Source of the DNA: Gammaproteobacteria bacterium
GTDB lineage: Bacteria; Pseudomonadota; Gammaproteobacteria; JAJDOJ01
Length of the DNA stretch: 8,736 nucleotides
Assembly (NCBI GenBank): GCA_027030565.1
Contig: JALVEU010000282.1
Span: forward strand, 1-8,736
Direction: 5' to 3'
Made by a program: the position numbers and the translations under genes. Positions 1 through 7,452 of the stretch are shown in pieces. The notes beneath the pieces were generated by a model. That model was not told the origin of the DNA. It searched no databases and was given only the letters and a program-made list of their open reading frames with translations. The first letter of the stretch is position 1; each line of letters opens with the position of its first letter.

Positions 1-2
1 GG

Positions 3-1592
3 AACGAGTGGGCGCTGCGCCGCATCATGGCCGACACCTCGCGCTACACGCGCAGTCGCCTGATCCCGGCGAGCTTCTACGCCACCGACAAGCCCTGGGA
101 GTACATCGCCAATCTGCTCCATCAGGCGCTGCCCCTGGAGCGCATGGTCCTGTTGGAGCGCATTCCGGGCATGCATCGCGTACGCGTGGTCGACGCCCCC
201 TACTGCGTGGGTGAGGACGAGATCCACGAGCGGCGCCGCGACTTTCACCGAACGCCCTACACCACCGCGCTGGCGAACCCGGGGCCTCTGCAGACACCAC
301 GCCCCTTCCTCAAGCCGCGCGGAGAGGCGGACGAAACCCCGCACTATCTGCTGGCCCTGAGCTATGCCGGTGAGGTGCAGGGCTTCTGGGCCTTCACCCT
401 GGACGCGGAGGGGTCCGAGCAACGGGAGCGGGTCCTGCAGACGGCAGAGGCCCTCGGGCGACGCATCGCGGAGATGCTCTACCACCGCTCCCGCTGGATC
501 CAGGAGGCCGCCCAGCAGGGGCTGATGGCGCGCGTCCTCGGGCTGCGCGAATGGAGCGAGGTACTGCTCGCCCGCGTCATCCGCTCCCTGGCCTTCGTGG
601 AATGGCGACTGACCAGTCTCGAGCAACTGTTCCACGGCGTGGAGGACGCCCTGGTGCTGTACGACTTTTTCGGCCAGGTGCTCTATGCCAATCGGCCGAT
701 GGAATCGCTCATGCGCCGGGCCCACATCCCCTTCTATCGCATGAGCGCCCTGGAGCTGGTGAGCACCCTGAGCGGTCAGTCCACCGACCGGGCGCGTCTG
801 GCCCTGGCCAGGGTCCTGGTGGAGCAGGACCGCGTGACGCTGCCCGTCCCGGCCCTGGAGGACGCCACCCACGCCTACCGGCTGGAACTGCGCCGGCTGG
901 CAAGGGACAAGGCGGATGCGCCGGACCAGAAGCCGTTCCGCTTCGAAGGCGTGTTGCTGGTCTGCAAAGACGTCAGCCTCGTCAAGACGCAGTTTCGATC
1001 GCGGACGGCCATCCTCGAACGCGTGGCGGCGGCATTGCGCGCCTTTCGTGACCGCATACAGGAACCCGATGCGCCGGAGCAGGCCGAGGGGCTGGCCCGG
1101 CTGCTGGATCGGGTCACCGCCCACCTGGCAGACATGGGAGACGTGGACCAGTCCGGGGTCATGGCCGTGCAGCTCGTCCCCCTGCTGGAGCTCGCGATCC
1201 AGGCGTCCAAGGCGGCTGGCGGGAAGAAGATGCTGCACTGGTCGCTGGAAGGACGGGAGGATGATCCCGTAGTGCTGGCCCACTCGACCCGCCTGGTCGA
1301 GGGGCTGCGTGCCCTGCTGGGCTGGCTGGGGGAAGACGCACGTCACGGAGGCACCATCCGCGTGACCCTGCGGACCGAACCGGAACAGGCGGTGATCGAG
1401 CTCCAGGACGAGGGCTACGGCCTGGCCCCGGAACAGATCGAGCGGCTGCTCGGTTCCGAGCAGCCGGAGCCGGCCTATCGTCTGGTGCGGCGACTGCGGT
1501 CGGATCTGGAGGAATGGGGCGGCGACTTCGCGGCAGACGCCCAACTCGGTGAGGGGCTCCGTTTCGTGATCCGACTGCCCAGGCTTCTCTAG
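3..1592 (+). CDS. Sensor protein with GAF-like and PAS-like regions and a degenerate histidine-kinase ATPase domain (5' end outside window)
   Basis: The reading frame is open to the window edge (codons for NEWALRRI precede the first ATG at 27). No Shine-Dalgarno sequence precedes that ATG, so the gene probably starts upstream and this is its C-terminal part. Numbering from Met27: residues about 25-150 look GAF-like (ending GEVQGFWAFTLD); about 150-195 are helical; about 195-320 look PAS-like (GVEDALVLYDFFGQVLYAN); about 320-400 occupy the place of a dimerisation helix pair but contain no H-box-type His; about 415-519 follow the HATPase_c pattern, with a G1-like box DEGYGLAPEQ (461-470) and a G2-like box GEGLRFVIRLP (508-518). 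The expected N-box Asn is not evident in LVEGLRALLGWLGEDARHGG. It therefore looks like a kinase-derived sensor that may not autophosphorylate by the usual route. An N-terminal sensory domain such as CHASE2 could lie upstream, but this cannot be seen. It ends 170 bases before the CapC-like operon, on the same strand. Fold assignment is by motif only. Confidence 0.7.
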   Translation, partial: NEWALRRIMADTSRYTRSRLIPASFYATDKPWEYIANLLHQALPLERMVLLERIPGMHRVRVVDAPYCVGEDEIHERRRDFHRTPYTTALANPGPLQTPRPFLKPRGEADETPHYLLALSYAGEVQGFWAFTLDAEGSEQRERVLQTAEALGRRIAEMLYHRSRWIQEAAQQGLMARVLGLREWSEVLLARVIRSLAFVEWRLTSLEQLFHGVEDALVLYDFFGQVLYANRPMESLMRRAHIPFYRMSALELVSTLSGQSTDRARLALARVLVEQDRVTLPVPALEDATHAYRLELRRLARDKADAPDQKPFRFEGVLLVCKDVSLVKTQFRSRTAILERVAAALRAFRDRIQEPDAPEQAEGLARLLDRVTAHLADMGDVDQSGVMAVQLVPLLELAIQASKAAGGKKMLHWSLEGREDDPVVLAHSTRLVEGLRALLGWLGEDARHGGTIRVTLRTEPEQAVIELQDEGYGLAPEQIERLLGSEQPEPAYRLVRRLRSDLEEWGGDFAADAQLGEGLRFVIRLPRLL

Positions 1593-1630
1593 CAGGCCGA
1601 TGAAATGCGCTCAGGTTGAGTGGGAGAAGA

Positions 1631-1648
1631 GGCGAAAATGGGCGAAAA
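1631..1648 (+). repeat. Two direct copies of GGCGAAAA, 10-base period
   Basis: GGCGAAAA occurs at 1631-1638 and again at 1641-1648, separated by TG, so the two copies lie on the same face of the helix. GAAAATGG (1634-1641) is the exact reverse complement of CCATTTTC at 1686-1693. The arrangement could be a regulator binding site or an RNA stem, but an 8-base repeat may also be chance. Confidence 0.35.
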
Positions 1649-1743
1649 AGCGCAATTCACACAGCAGTCAACGAGCATTTCGAGGCCATTTTCAACGCCG
1701 GATCGCACGCGCATGAGTAGAACTTCGACAGCCTGCTAGGCGC

Positions 1744-1762
1744 GGAGACACGGTGTGTCTCC
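1744..1762 (+). promoter_or_regulatory. Perfect 8-bp inverted repeat (hairpin) abutting the start codon of the CapC-like gene
   Basis: GGAGACAC (1744-1751) and GTGTCTCC (1755-1762) are exact reverse complements around a 3-base GGT loop. The second arm ends on the base before ATG 1763. The only strong Shine-Dalgarno-like string, GGAG (1744-1747), lies inside the first arm and 15 bases from the ATG, so folding would hide it. A weaker SD match, GGTG (1752-1755), covers the loop and sits 7 bases from the ATG. The structure could control translation of the whole coupled operon, or be a dyad operator in DNA. No T tract follows, so a terminator is unlikely. Confidence 0.55.
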
Positions 1763-4700
1763 ATGACCCCGACGCCCATCGAGATCTTCCCGCCCGGGCT
1801 CTCCGGCTCGGTCATCACCTGTGTGTGGGTGGGGCTGCTGGTGGTGGCCTTCTTCAACCTGCGTCTGGGCTGGGTGCTCTCGGGGCTCGTGGTCCCGGGC
1901 TACCTGGTTCCGTTGCTCATCCTCAAGCCTTGGTCGGTGCTGGCCATCTTCGTCGAGGCCATCGTCACCTACGGGCTGGTCTGGACCTATTCCGAACGGC
2001 TCAACCGGCTGGGCCTGTGGTCATCGGTGTTCGGACGCGACCGATTCTTCGCGTTGCTGGTGACCAGCGTGGCCGTGCGCCTGGTGTTCGACGGCTGGGC
2101 CTTTCCGGCGATCGGCGACTGGTTCAATGCCCACTACGCCGTCAACCTGGACTTCAACGCGAATCTGCACAGCTTCGGGCTGGTCATCGTCACCCTCATC
2201 GCCAACCTGTTCTGGAAGCCCGGACTGGTGCGTGGCCTGGCGGGCATGGTGACGATCCTGGGCGTGACGTTCGCCATCGTGCACTTCGGCCTGGAGCCCT
2301 GGACCAACTTCAGCCTCACCCGGCTCCAATACATCTACGAGGACCTGGCCGCCTCCCTGCTCGCCAGCCCCAAGGCCTACATCATCCTCCTGAGCGCCGC
2401 GTTCATCGCCTCGCGCATGAACCTGCACTACGGTTGGGAATACAGCGGAATCCTGATCCCCTCGCTGCTGGCCCTGCAGTGGTATCAGCCGGTCAAACTA
2501 CTGACTTCCTTCGTGGAGGCCTTCATCATCCTCATGCTGGCCGGGCTGCTGCTCAGGACTCCGCTGCTGCGCCACGCCAACATCGAGGGATCACGCAAGC
2601 TGGTCCTGTTCTTCAACATCGGCTACGCGTACAAATGGCTCCTGGCGCTCGCCGTCGTCACCTGGTTCCCCTACGTCAAGGTCACCGACGCCTTCGCCTA
2701 CGGATATCTGCTCGCCACACTGATGGCGATCAAGATGCACGACAAGGAGGTGGCTGGGGTCCTGACCCGTGCCAATCTGCAGACCTCCCTGGTGGCGGTC
2801 GCCGTGGCCACCGCCGTGGGCTACTTTCTCAGCACACTCTCCGCCCAGCTGCCCGCATCCCACGCGCAGGCTCCGGCCTCGACGCCTCCACCCCCTCGGG
2901 CGGTGGCACGCGCCCAGCCCTCCGAACTACTGCCCTATCTGCGTGCGTACAAGCCGGATCTGTACGCCCGCAACCGACGCGTGCCCACGCCGACACCCGA
3001 CCAGCTGGCCACCTTCGACCGCGCACTGGACGCGCTGGACCGGTTCCTGGAGACCCGCCGTCCCGGGCACCTGGACGCGGCCCGGGAGAGGCTCGGTGCC
3101 GTGGGTTACGATCTGACCCGGCTCGAAGGCCGTTACCTGGTGCTGCACGAGCGCGATCCGCTGCGCGGCTGGGGGCTGTACGTGGTGGACACCCACGCGA
3201 GCGGGACGCTCGCGATCGAGGTCCCCGCCCCCGCCAACGAACGCGGCACACTCGACGCCGGGGCCTGGCTCTTCCGCCTGCAGGGGGCCCGGACGCTATC
3301 GCTGGCCGGGGCCCCGCGGCAGGTGAATCCCGACCGCTCCGCGGACGTGCTCTTCGCCCGGGACGGTTTTTTCACGCGATTCCACCGCCGCTTCGGCGAT
3401 CACGACACCCTGCAGGTACGCGGCTACACCGCCGCGGTTCGCCGCCAGTGGCTGCGCGTGCGGCAGGCGCGGGCCGAACCCGGCGCGATGCCGCCGCCGA
3501 GCCTGTGGGTCCTGGACAAGCTCCCTGCCTCGCTGCACCTGGAGCGACTGGAACGGGCGGTGCAGCGCCTCACGGTGCTCTGGCAGCCCACCGACACGAT
3601 CAACCGTCAGCGTGACCTCAGCGGCACGGGATTCGCGGAGCTCTTCCTGGACCCCGATGCCTTGCGCGCCTTGTTCGTGGCCTCCATCGGCGGCGGCGAA
3701 CGCACGCGGGGGCTGTCGCGCGCCGAGCGCATCGACGGTTATCTCCAGCGCTGGCTGCTGGAGGGCAAAGGGCGCATCGCGGGGCGCGGCTCGGAGGCCT
3801 ATGCGAGACCTGCGCTGGAAGCACTGTTCTACTTCGACGAGGAGATCCTCACGCCGCTGATGCATGTTGCCGCCCGAACGCGCGAACCGGACTGGGACGG
3901 GCAGCAGCTCTCACCCGACCTGGACACGGTGGCCAGCGCCGCCTATGTCATGGGCTATCGCCTGGTCCGTTACCGGCACCTGCGCACCGGAGAACAGTAC
4001 CTGCTCCTGCAGGAGCGGTTCGACGACCCTTCGGTCACCCCGCGCCACTGGGGTACCTATGTGTTCCGGCTCGGCCCCAGCAGCCCCCTGGTGGTGGAGA
4101 TTCCACGGCCCCTGTTCGAACGGCACAGCTTCGAGTACGGCGTCAGCCTCTTCGAGCGCGTGCGCGCGCGGCTCCTGCTCATCGCCGGGGCTCATCCGTT
4201 GGCCAATGCCGACGGCAGCGCCGACCCGGTACGCATCGAGAACACGGCCAGCGTATTCAATCTCGCTCACCAAGTGGCACTGCGTGAGTCCTGGGAGGAG
4301 CCCCTGACGGCACTCCAGATCCGGGCCTTCGTGTGGAAGCCCCACATGGGCCCGCAGCCACCGGACGTGATGATGGCCTCAGGGGCGGGCATCCCCACCT
4401 GGGATCCGCTGCCGCCCGCCATGGCCCAACTCCTGAAGCTGCTGCGGCGAGACGGTCTGAGCCTCGTCCCGGTGGAGGGCACCTCCACCACCGCGGGCTA
4501 CGAGGCCACCTCCCTGCCCCAGGCCCTGTACGCCGATACCGTGCCCCACAAGGCCTTCTATGCCGTCTGGCTCTCGCCCGACCTGCGCGCGGTGTACCGC
4601 CAACAGGCCGAATCACGTCTGCAGCTTCAGGCCTTCCGCGTACTCGGCCTCGAAAACCTGGAATGGGATTTGCCTCAAGAGCTCCCACGCCGAGTGAACG

Positions 4701-5011
4701 CAAAGGGATCGGCACCCCTGCCCGGGGGGCTGCGTCGGCTGTTGGCGGCCTATGTGGAGCAGCGCGACATCGCCGCCCTGCGCAATGCACAGCGCCAGTG
4801 GCCGCACTACCGGCTGGCCCGCGTCGTGGACCTGGAATCGCGGCAGGCCTTCCTGCTGGTCGGCACGCGGGACGGACGCCCCGCCGCCCTGGCCAACCTC
4901 AGCCCCGTGAGCGGCGCGAGCGAGGTCGCGCCGTCCCGCCCACTGGAAGAGCAGGCGGTCCGTGACTTCGTCGAGGCGCGGACCGGCTGGCTGATCCTCC
5001 ACACGCCATGA
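1763..5011 (+). CDS. Large membrane protein: tandem PgsC/CapC-like domains fused to degenerate poly-gamma-glutamate hydrolase-like modules
   Basis: The 1082 residues begin with about 360 that are mostly membrane-spanning. Residues about 10-180 match PgsC/CapC, the membrane subunit of poly-gamma-glutamate synthesis/export (usually about 150 residues): GLVVPGYLVP (41-50), RFFALLVTSVAVRLVFD (94-110), IVTLIAN (142-148) and GVTFAIV (167-173). Residues about 200-360 repeat the pattern: GILIPSLLALQ (229-239), RKLVLFFNIGYAYKWLL (278-294) and YGYLLATLMAIKM (313-325). A Pro-rich linker (about 370-380) leads to a soluble part, presumably periplasmic. There, modules at about 410-640 and 690-948 resemble each other and the secreted protein at 7449-8348. 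The hydrolase's conserved His positions are Ala489/Arg553 in the first module and Arg782/Arg854 in the second, and the probable catalytic Glu is Trp936 in the second. Residues about 995-1082 may be a truncated third module. No alternative ATG, GTG or TTG start lies between the in-frame stop at 1718 and ATG 1763. The stop overlaps the next gene by 4 bases. The CapC relationship is clear by motif; the function of the fusion is inferred. Confidence 0.82.
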   Translation: MTPTPIEIFPPGLSGSVITCVWVGLLVVAFFNLRLGWVLSGLVVPGYLVPLLILKPWSVLAIFVEAIVTYGLVWTYSERLNRLGLWSSVFGRDRFFALLVTSVAVRLVFDGWAFPAIGDWFNAHYAVNLDFNANLHSFGLVIVTLIANLFWKPGLVRGLAGMVTILGVTFAIVHFGLEPWTNFSLTRLQYIYEDLAASLLASPKAYIILLSAAFIASRMNLHYGWEYSGILIPSLLALQWYQPVKLLTSFVEAFIILMLAGLLLRTPLLRHANIEGSRKLVLFFNIGYAYKWLLALAVVTWFPYVKVTDAFAYGYLLATLMAIKMHDKEVAGVLTRANLQTSLVAVAVATAVGYFLSTLSAQLPASHAQAPASTPPPPRAVARAQPSELLPYLRAYKPDLYARNRRVPTPTPDQLATFDRALDALDRFLETRRPGHLDAARERLGAVGYDLTRLEGRYLVLHERDPLRGWGLYVVDTHASGTLAIEVPAPANERGTLDAGAWLFRLQGARTLSLAGAPRQVNPDRSADVLFARDGFFTRFHRRFGDHDTLQVRGYTAAVRRQWLRVRQARAEPGAMPPPSLWVLDKLPASLHLERLERAVQRLTVLWQPTDTINRQRDLSGTGFAELFLDPDALRALFVASIGGGERTRGLSRAERIDGYLQRWLLEGKGRIAGRGSEAYARPALEALFYFDEEILTPLMHVAARTREPDWDGQQLSPDLDTVASAAYVMGYRLVRYRHLRTGEQYLLLQERFDDPSVTPRHWGTYVFRLGPSSPLVVEIPRPLFERHSFEYGVSLFERVRARLLLIAGAHPLANADGSADPVRIENTASVFNLAHQVALRESWEEPLTALQIRAFVWKPHMGPQPPDVMMASGAGIPTWDPLPPAMAQLLKLLRRDGLSLVPVEGTSTTAGYEATSLPQALYADTVPHKAFYAVWLSPDLRAVYRQQAESRLQLQAFRVLGLENLEWDLPQELPRRVNAKGSAPLPGGLRRLLAAYVEQRDIAALRNAQRQWPHYRLARVVDLESRQAFLLVGTRDGRPAALANLSPVSGASEVAPSRPLEEQAVRDFVEARTGWLILHTP

Positions 5012-7452
5012 GGGCGCTCGGATACACGCTCGGCCTGATCCTGCTGGCCCTGGCCGCCGAGCCGGTGGTGCTGTGGCTGAGCCACCTCGAACTGCCGGCG
5101 CCGGCGCAGCGCACACCGCTGCCCGCTGCATTGCTCGCCCAAGCGCGCAGCACCCCGGCCAGCGCCATCGTCCCGGGCCAGAGCCTGGTCTATCCGGTGC
5201 AGCGCGACGCCCGCCGCGAGATCAAGATTCTCAGCCACGGAGAGCTGCCGCGGATGCCAGCGCACGAAGACCTGGAGCGGCAATGGTCCTACACACTGGA
5301 ACTGGAGTGGCTGGACGGTGCAGACCGGACCCTGCGCCGGCGCCAGATCGTGGTGCGCACGAGGCTGACCCGCTACACCTGGCAGGGTCGGACCGTCACC
5401 AAGGCCTTCTACCCCTATCGCAGTGAGATCCCCACCAACGCGGAGGTGGCCCGCATCCGCTTCCAGGACCTGCCCACCGCGCACCGCCTGCGTGTCCGCC
5501 TGCTGCGCCTCGACCCCGATCTCACCGCGGTCGCAGTACGCGCCTACCAGCGAGAGGTGCTCCCGGAATTCAAGCTGGCGCACGAGTGGGGACGTCTCAG
5601 CCCCGCGTACCGGGCGCGTCTGGCCAAAGGCAACGTGTACGGCCCCGAGTTCCTCAGCGAACGGGAACGGCTCGCCCTGGTGCGCCGGCGGTGGCGCCCG
5701 TTGGGGCCGGTGGCGACCCCACGCGATGGCGCGCGCCTGCTCTACCTGCTCGATCAGCTGCGGCTGCAGCGCCTGGAACCCCCACCTCCACCGGTGGGGT
5801 TGCGTGCCGACGTCAACCACCGGGTCGTGGTCCCCATCCCCCCGGGAGGCGGGGAGGTGGCCCTGCACTTCCAGAAGGGCGACCGCGTCGCCGCTTCCGG
5901 GCAGGCCGCGATCCACTGGTATCCAGAAGAGTCCGGTGAGCGCCGGCAGTGGAACGCGGTGCCCTTGGACCGCCCCTGGCGGATGCGGCTCGCGGGCGCC
6001 GGCCTGCTGGAGCTCGCCGTGGCACAGACCCTCTATGTCAGGGCACTGTGGAACGGCGCCGAGATCACACCGGATCCGCCGCGCACCCCCATGTACCGCC
6101 CGGACGGGGAATCTTTGCGCTTCGCACTGCACCCCGGTGTGGACACGGCGCAGATCCTGCGCGTCACCTGCCGCCTGCTGCGCCCGGTGACCGGCCGTTT
6201 CTCCCCGCAACGGTTGCGACTGCACGTGGAAGACGCCGCCGACCGTATCCTTTCCACGATCCCCCTGGACTGTTCGACGCGGCCATCGCTGTACGATCGG
6301 CCGGCGGGCGCATGGGGCGAGACGCACGAGGTCTCCGAGCCGGAGGCGGTCTACCTGCGGGTCCCGCCGGCCGCGCGCACCCTGGTGGTCGAGGCCGGAC
6401 CTGGGGCACTGGTGGCAGTCCACACGCGCCCGGACGGGCTGCGCCATCTCACCCGCGTGCCCGAGGACTACTTCACCGATGATCCACAGGGTCTGCGCTG
6501 GTGGATGTGGTTTCCCCTGCGTGCACTGGACCAGCGCAATTGGGAACGGCAGGGCCGCGTGTTGTGGATCCAGGCCCAGCCTCGGCCGCCGCAGGACGAC
6601 CCTCTGCTGGTCCAGGGCCGGTACGCCTGGATGTCACTGGAGCCCGTCACCCCCGACGTGGCCCGCTATGTACTCGCGCCCCGGGAGAGCCGCCTTCCGG
6701 TACGGGCCAGCGCCTTGGAGACGCTGTTCACTCCGGTGCCGGCGGGGCGGGCGTTCGAGGTCCGGCTGAGCCTGGATCCACGCCCCCCCAGCCTGCGGCC
6801 GCGGCTGGTCTACGAGCAGGACCCGCCGCGCCACCAGCGGGTGCGCGTGTGGGTCGACGGCCGGCTGCACTGGTCCGGCAGGATCTCGGGCAGGCAAGGA
6901 CTGGTGCACCTGCCTGCGCTGGACCCTGGCATCCACCGTTTCCGCATCGAGCCGGAGCATCCGGAGGGTCGCTGGCTGCTCAGCCACGTGGCGGACGCCC
7001 CGTCCTACTGGGTGCTGCGCCTCGCCTACCGGCTGGAGGCGAACACGCCTCTGGAGTTCGCGCACGAGAAGGCCCCGGGCGAGGAAACGCTCGTCGCCTG
7101 GCTGTTCCTCCCCGACGGGGAAGACGCCCGCGCGCGGCTCCAGGTGGATATCCTGGGCGCACCGACACCACCACTCGTGCCGTTGCAGGGATGGACCTTG
7201 CGCCACAGGACCTTCACCCTGGCCCCCGGTGCCGGCGGTCCGCTGCCGCTCATTCCCGCACGGGAAGAAGCGGTGAACGGGGGACGGCGCTTCTTCCTCC
7301 CCTTGCACGGAGACCTGCCCGCCGGGCGCTATCGCATCCGTTTCCGTCTCGATACCCCTACAAGGGCCTATCTGACGCTCGGCCGGATCCAGGCCGGCGA
7401 GCCGACAGTGCTGCGTGTGCTGCGCATACCCGCCACGGAGATCCCACCATGA
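5008..7452 (+). CDS. Unrecognised 814-residue envelope protein, probably beta-rich and periplasmic
   Basis: I do not recognise this family. The start codon overlaps the preceding stop (ATGA) and has no clear Shine-Dalgarno sequence, consistent with translational coupling. Residues about 5-24 form a hydrophobic stretch (GYTLGLILLALAAEPVVLWL) with Arg2 before it, so it is either a signal peptide or an uncleaved anchor; no clear cleavage site is visible. The rest has no other membrane segment and alternates short hydrophobic strands with charged turns, suggesting several beta-sandwich domains. Examples are WSYTLELEWLDG (about 93-104), YVRALWNGAEITP (about 343-355), VRVWVDGRLHWSG (about 612-624) and AGRYRIRFRLDTPTRAYL (about 772-789). 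A Pro run (PPPPP, about 258-262) separates an N-terminal part from the strand-rich remainder. I see no catalytic signature. It lies between the CapC-like membrane protein and the secreted hydrolase-like protein, so a structural or polymer-binding role at the envelope is plausible but unproven. Confidence 0.72.
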   Translation: MRALGYTLGLILLALAAEPVVLWLSHLELPAPAQRTPLPAALLAQARSTPASAIVPGQSLVYPVQRDARREIKILSHGELPRMPAHEDLERQWSYTLELEWLDGADRTLRRRQIVVRTRLTRYTWQGRTVTKAFYPYRSEIPTNAEVARIRFQDLPTAHRLRVRLLRLDPDLTAVAVRAYQREVLPEFKLAHEWGRLSPAYRARLAKGNVYGPEFLSERERLALVRRRWRPLGPVATPRDGARLLYLLDQLRLQRLEPPPPPVGLRADVNHRVVVPIPPGGGEVALHFQKGDRVAASGQAAIHWYPEESGERRQWNAVPLDRPWRMRLAGAGLLELAVAQTLYVRALWNGAEITPDPPRTPMYRPDGESLRFALHPGVDTAQILRVTCRLLRPVTGRFSPQRLRLHVEDAADRILSTIPLDCSTRPSLYDRPAGAWGETHEVSEPEAVYLRVPPAARTLVVEAGPGALVAVHTRPDGLRHLTRVPEDYFTDDPQGLRWWMWFPLRALDQRNWERQGRVLWIQAQPRPPQDDPLLVQGRYAWMSLEPVTPDVARYVLAPRESRLPVRASALETLFTPVPAGRAFEVRLSLDPRPPSLRPRLVYEQDPPRHQRVRVWVDGRLHWSGRISGRQGLVHLPALDPGIHRFRIEPEHPEGRWLLSHVADAPSYWVLRLAYRLEANTPLEFAHEKAPGEETLVAWLFLPDGEDARARLQVDILGAPTPPLVPLQGWTLRHRTFTLAPGAGGPLPLIPAREEAVNGGRRFFLPLHGDLPAGRYRIRFRLDTPTRAYLTLGRIQAGEPTVLRVLRIPATEIPP
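7437..7440 (+). promoter_or_regulatory. Shine-Dalgarno GGAG for the hydrolase-like gene
   Basis: GGAG lies 8 bases before ATG 7449, inside the end of the preceding gene. It supports 7449 as the start despite the open frame running much further upstream. Of the three overlapped starts in the operon, this is the only one with a good ribosome binding site, so this protein may be made at a higher or more independent rate. Confidence 0.6.

Larger units (their letters stand above)
1593..1762. other. Intergenic region upstream of the CapC-like operon
   Basis: This 170-base gap separates the sensor gene from the operon and is visibly richer in A and T than the flanking genes. It is the natural place for the operon promoter, but I see no convincing -35/-10 pair. 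I also see no GC-rich hairpin followed by a T run to terminate the sensor gene. It contains two copies of GGCGAAAA with a 10-base period, an 8-base inverted partner about 45 bases downstream, and a perfect hairpin against the next start codon. A short ORF for a very basic 38-residue peptide (1600-1716) also fits here but has weak support. Confidence 0.6.

Noticed and set aside
1753..3615. 620-codon open frame on the + strand overlapping the CapC-like gene
   Set aside because: It is Arg/Ala/Pro/Gly-rich with no membrane or domain pattern, whereas the 1763 frame has clear CapC motifs.
5777..5801. Imperfect GC-rich hairpin (AACCCC...GGGGTT)
   Set aside because: It is inside the 814-residue gene and explained by codons for a Pro run followed by Val-Gly. 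No T tract follows.
4807..6447. 546-codon open frame on the minus strand
   Set aside because: It lies opposite two well-supported coupled genes, its protein has low-complexity composition typical of antisense in GC-rich DNA, and it shows no domain or signal.
6501..7448. Upstream in-frame extension of the hydrolase-like gene
   Set aside because: It would overlap the 814-residue gene by about 950 bases with shadow-like composition. The ATG at 7449 has a GGAG at good spacing, an ATGA overlap and begins a signal peptide.
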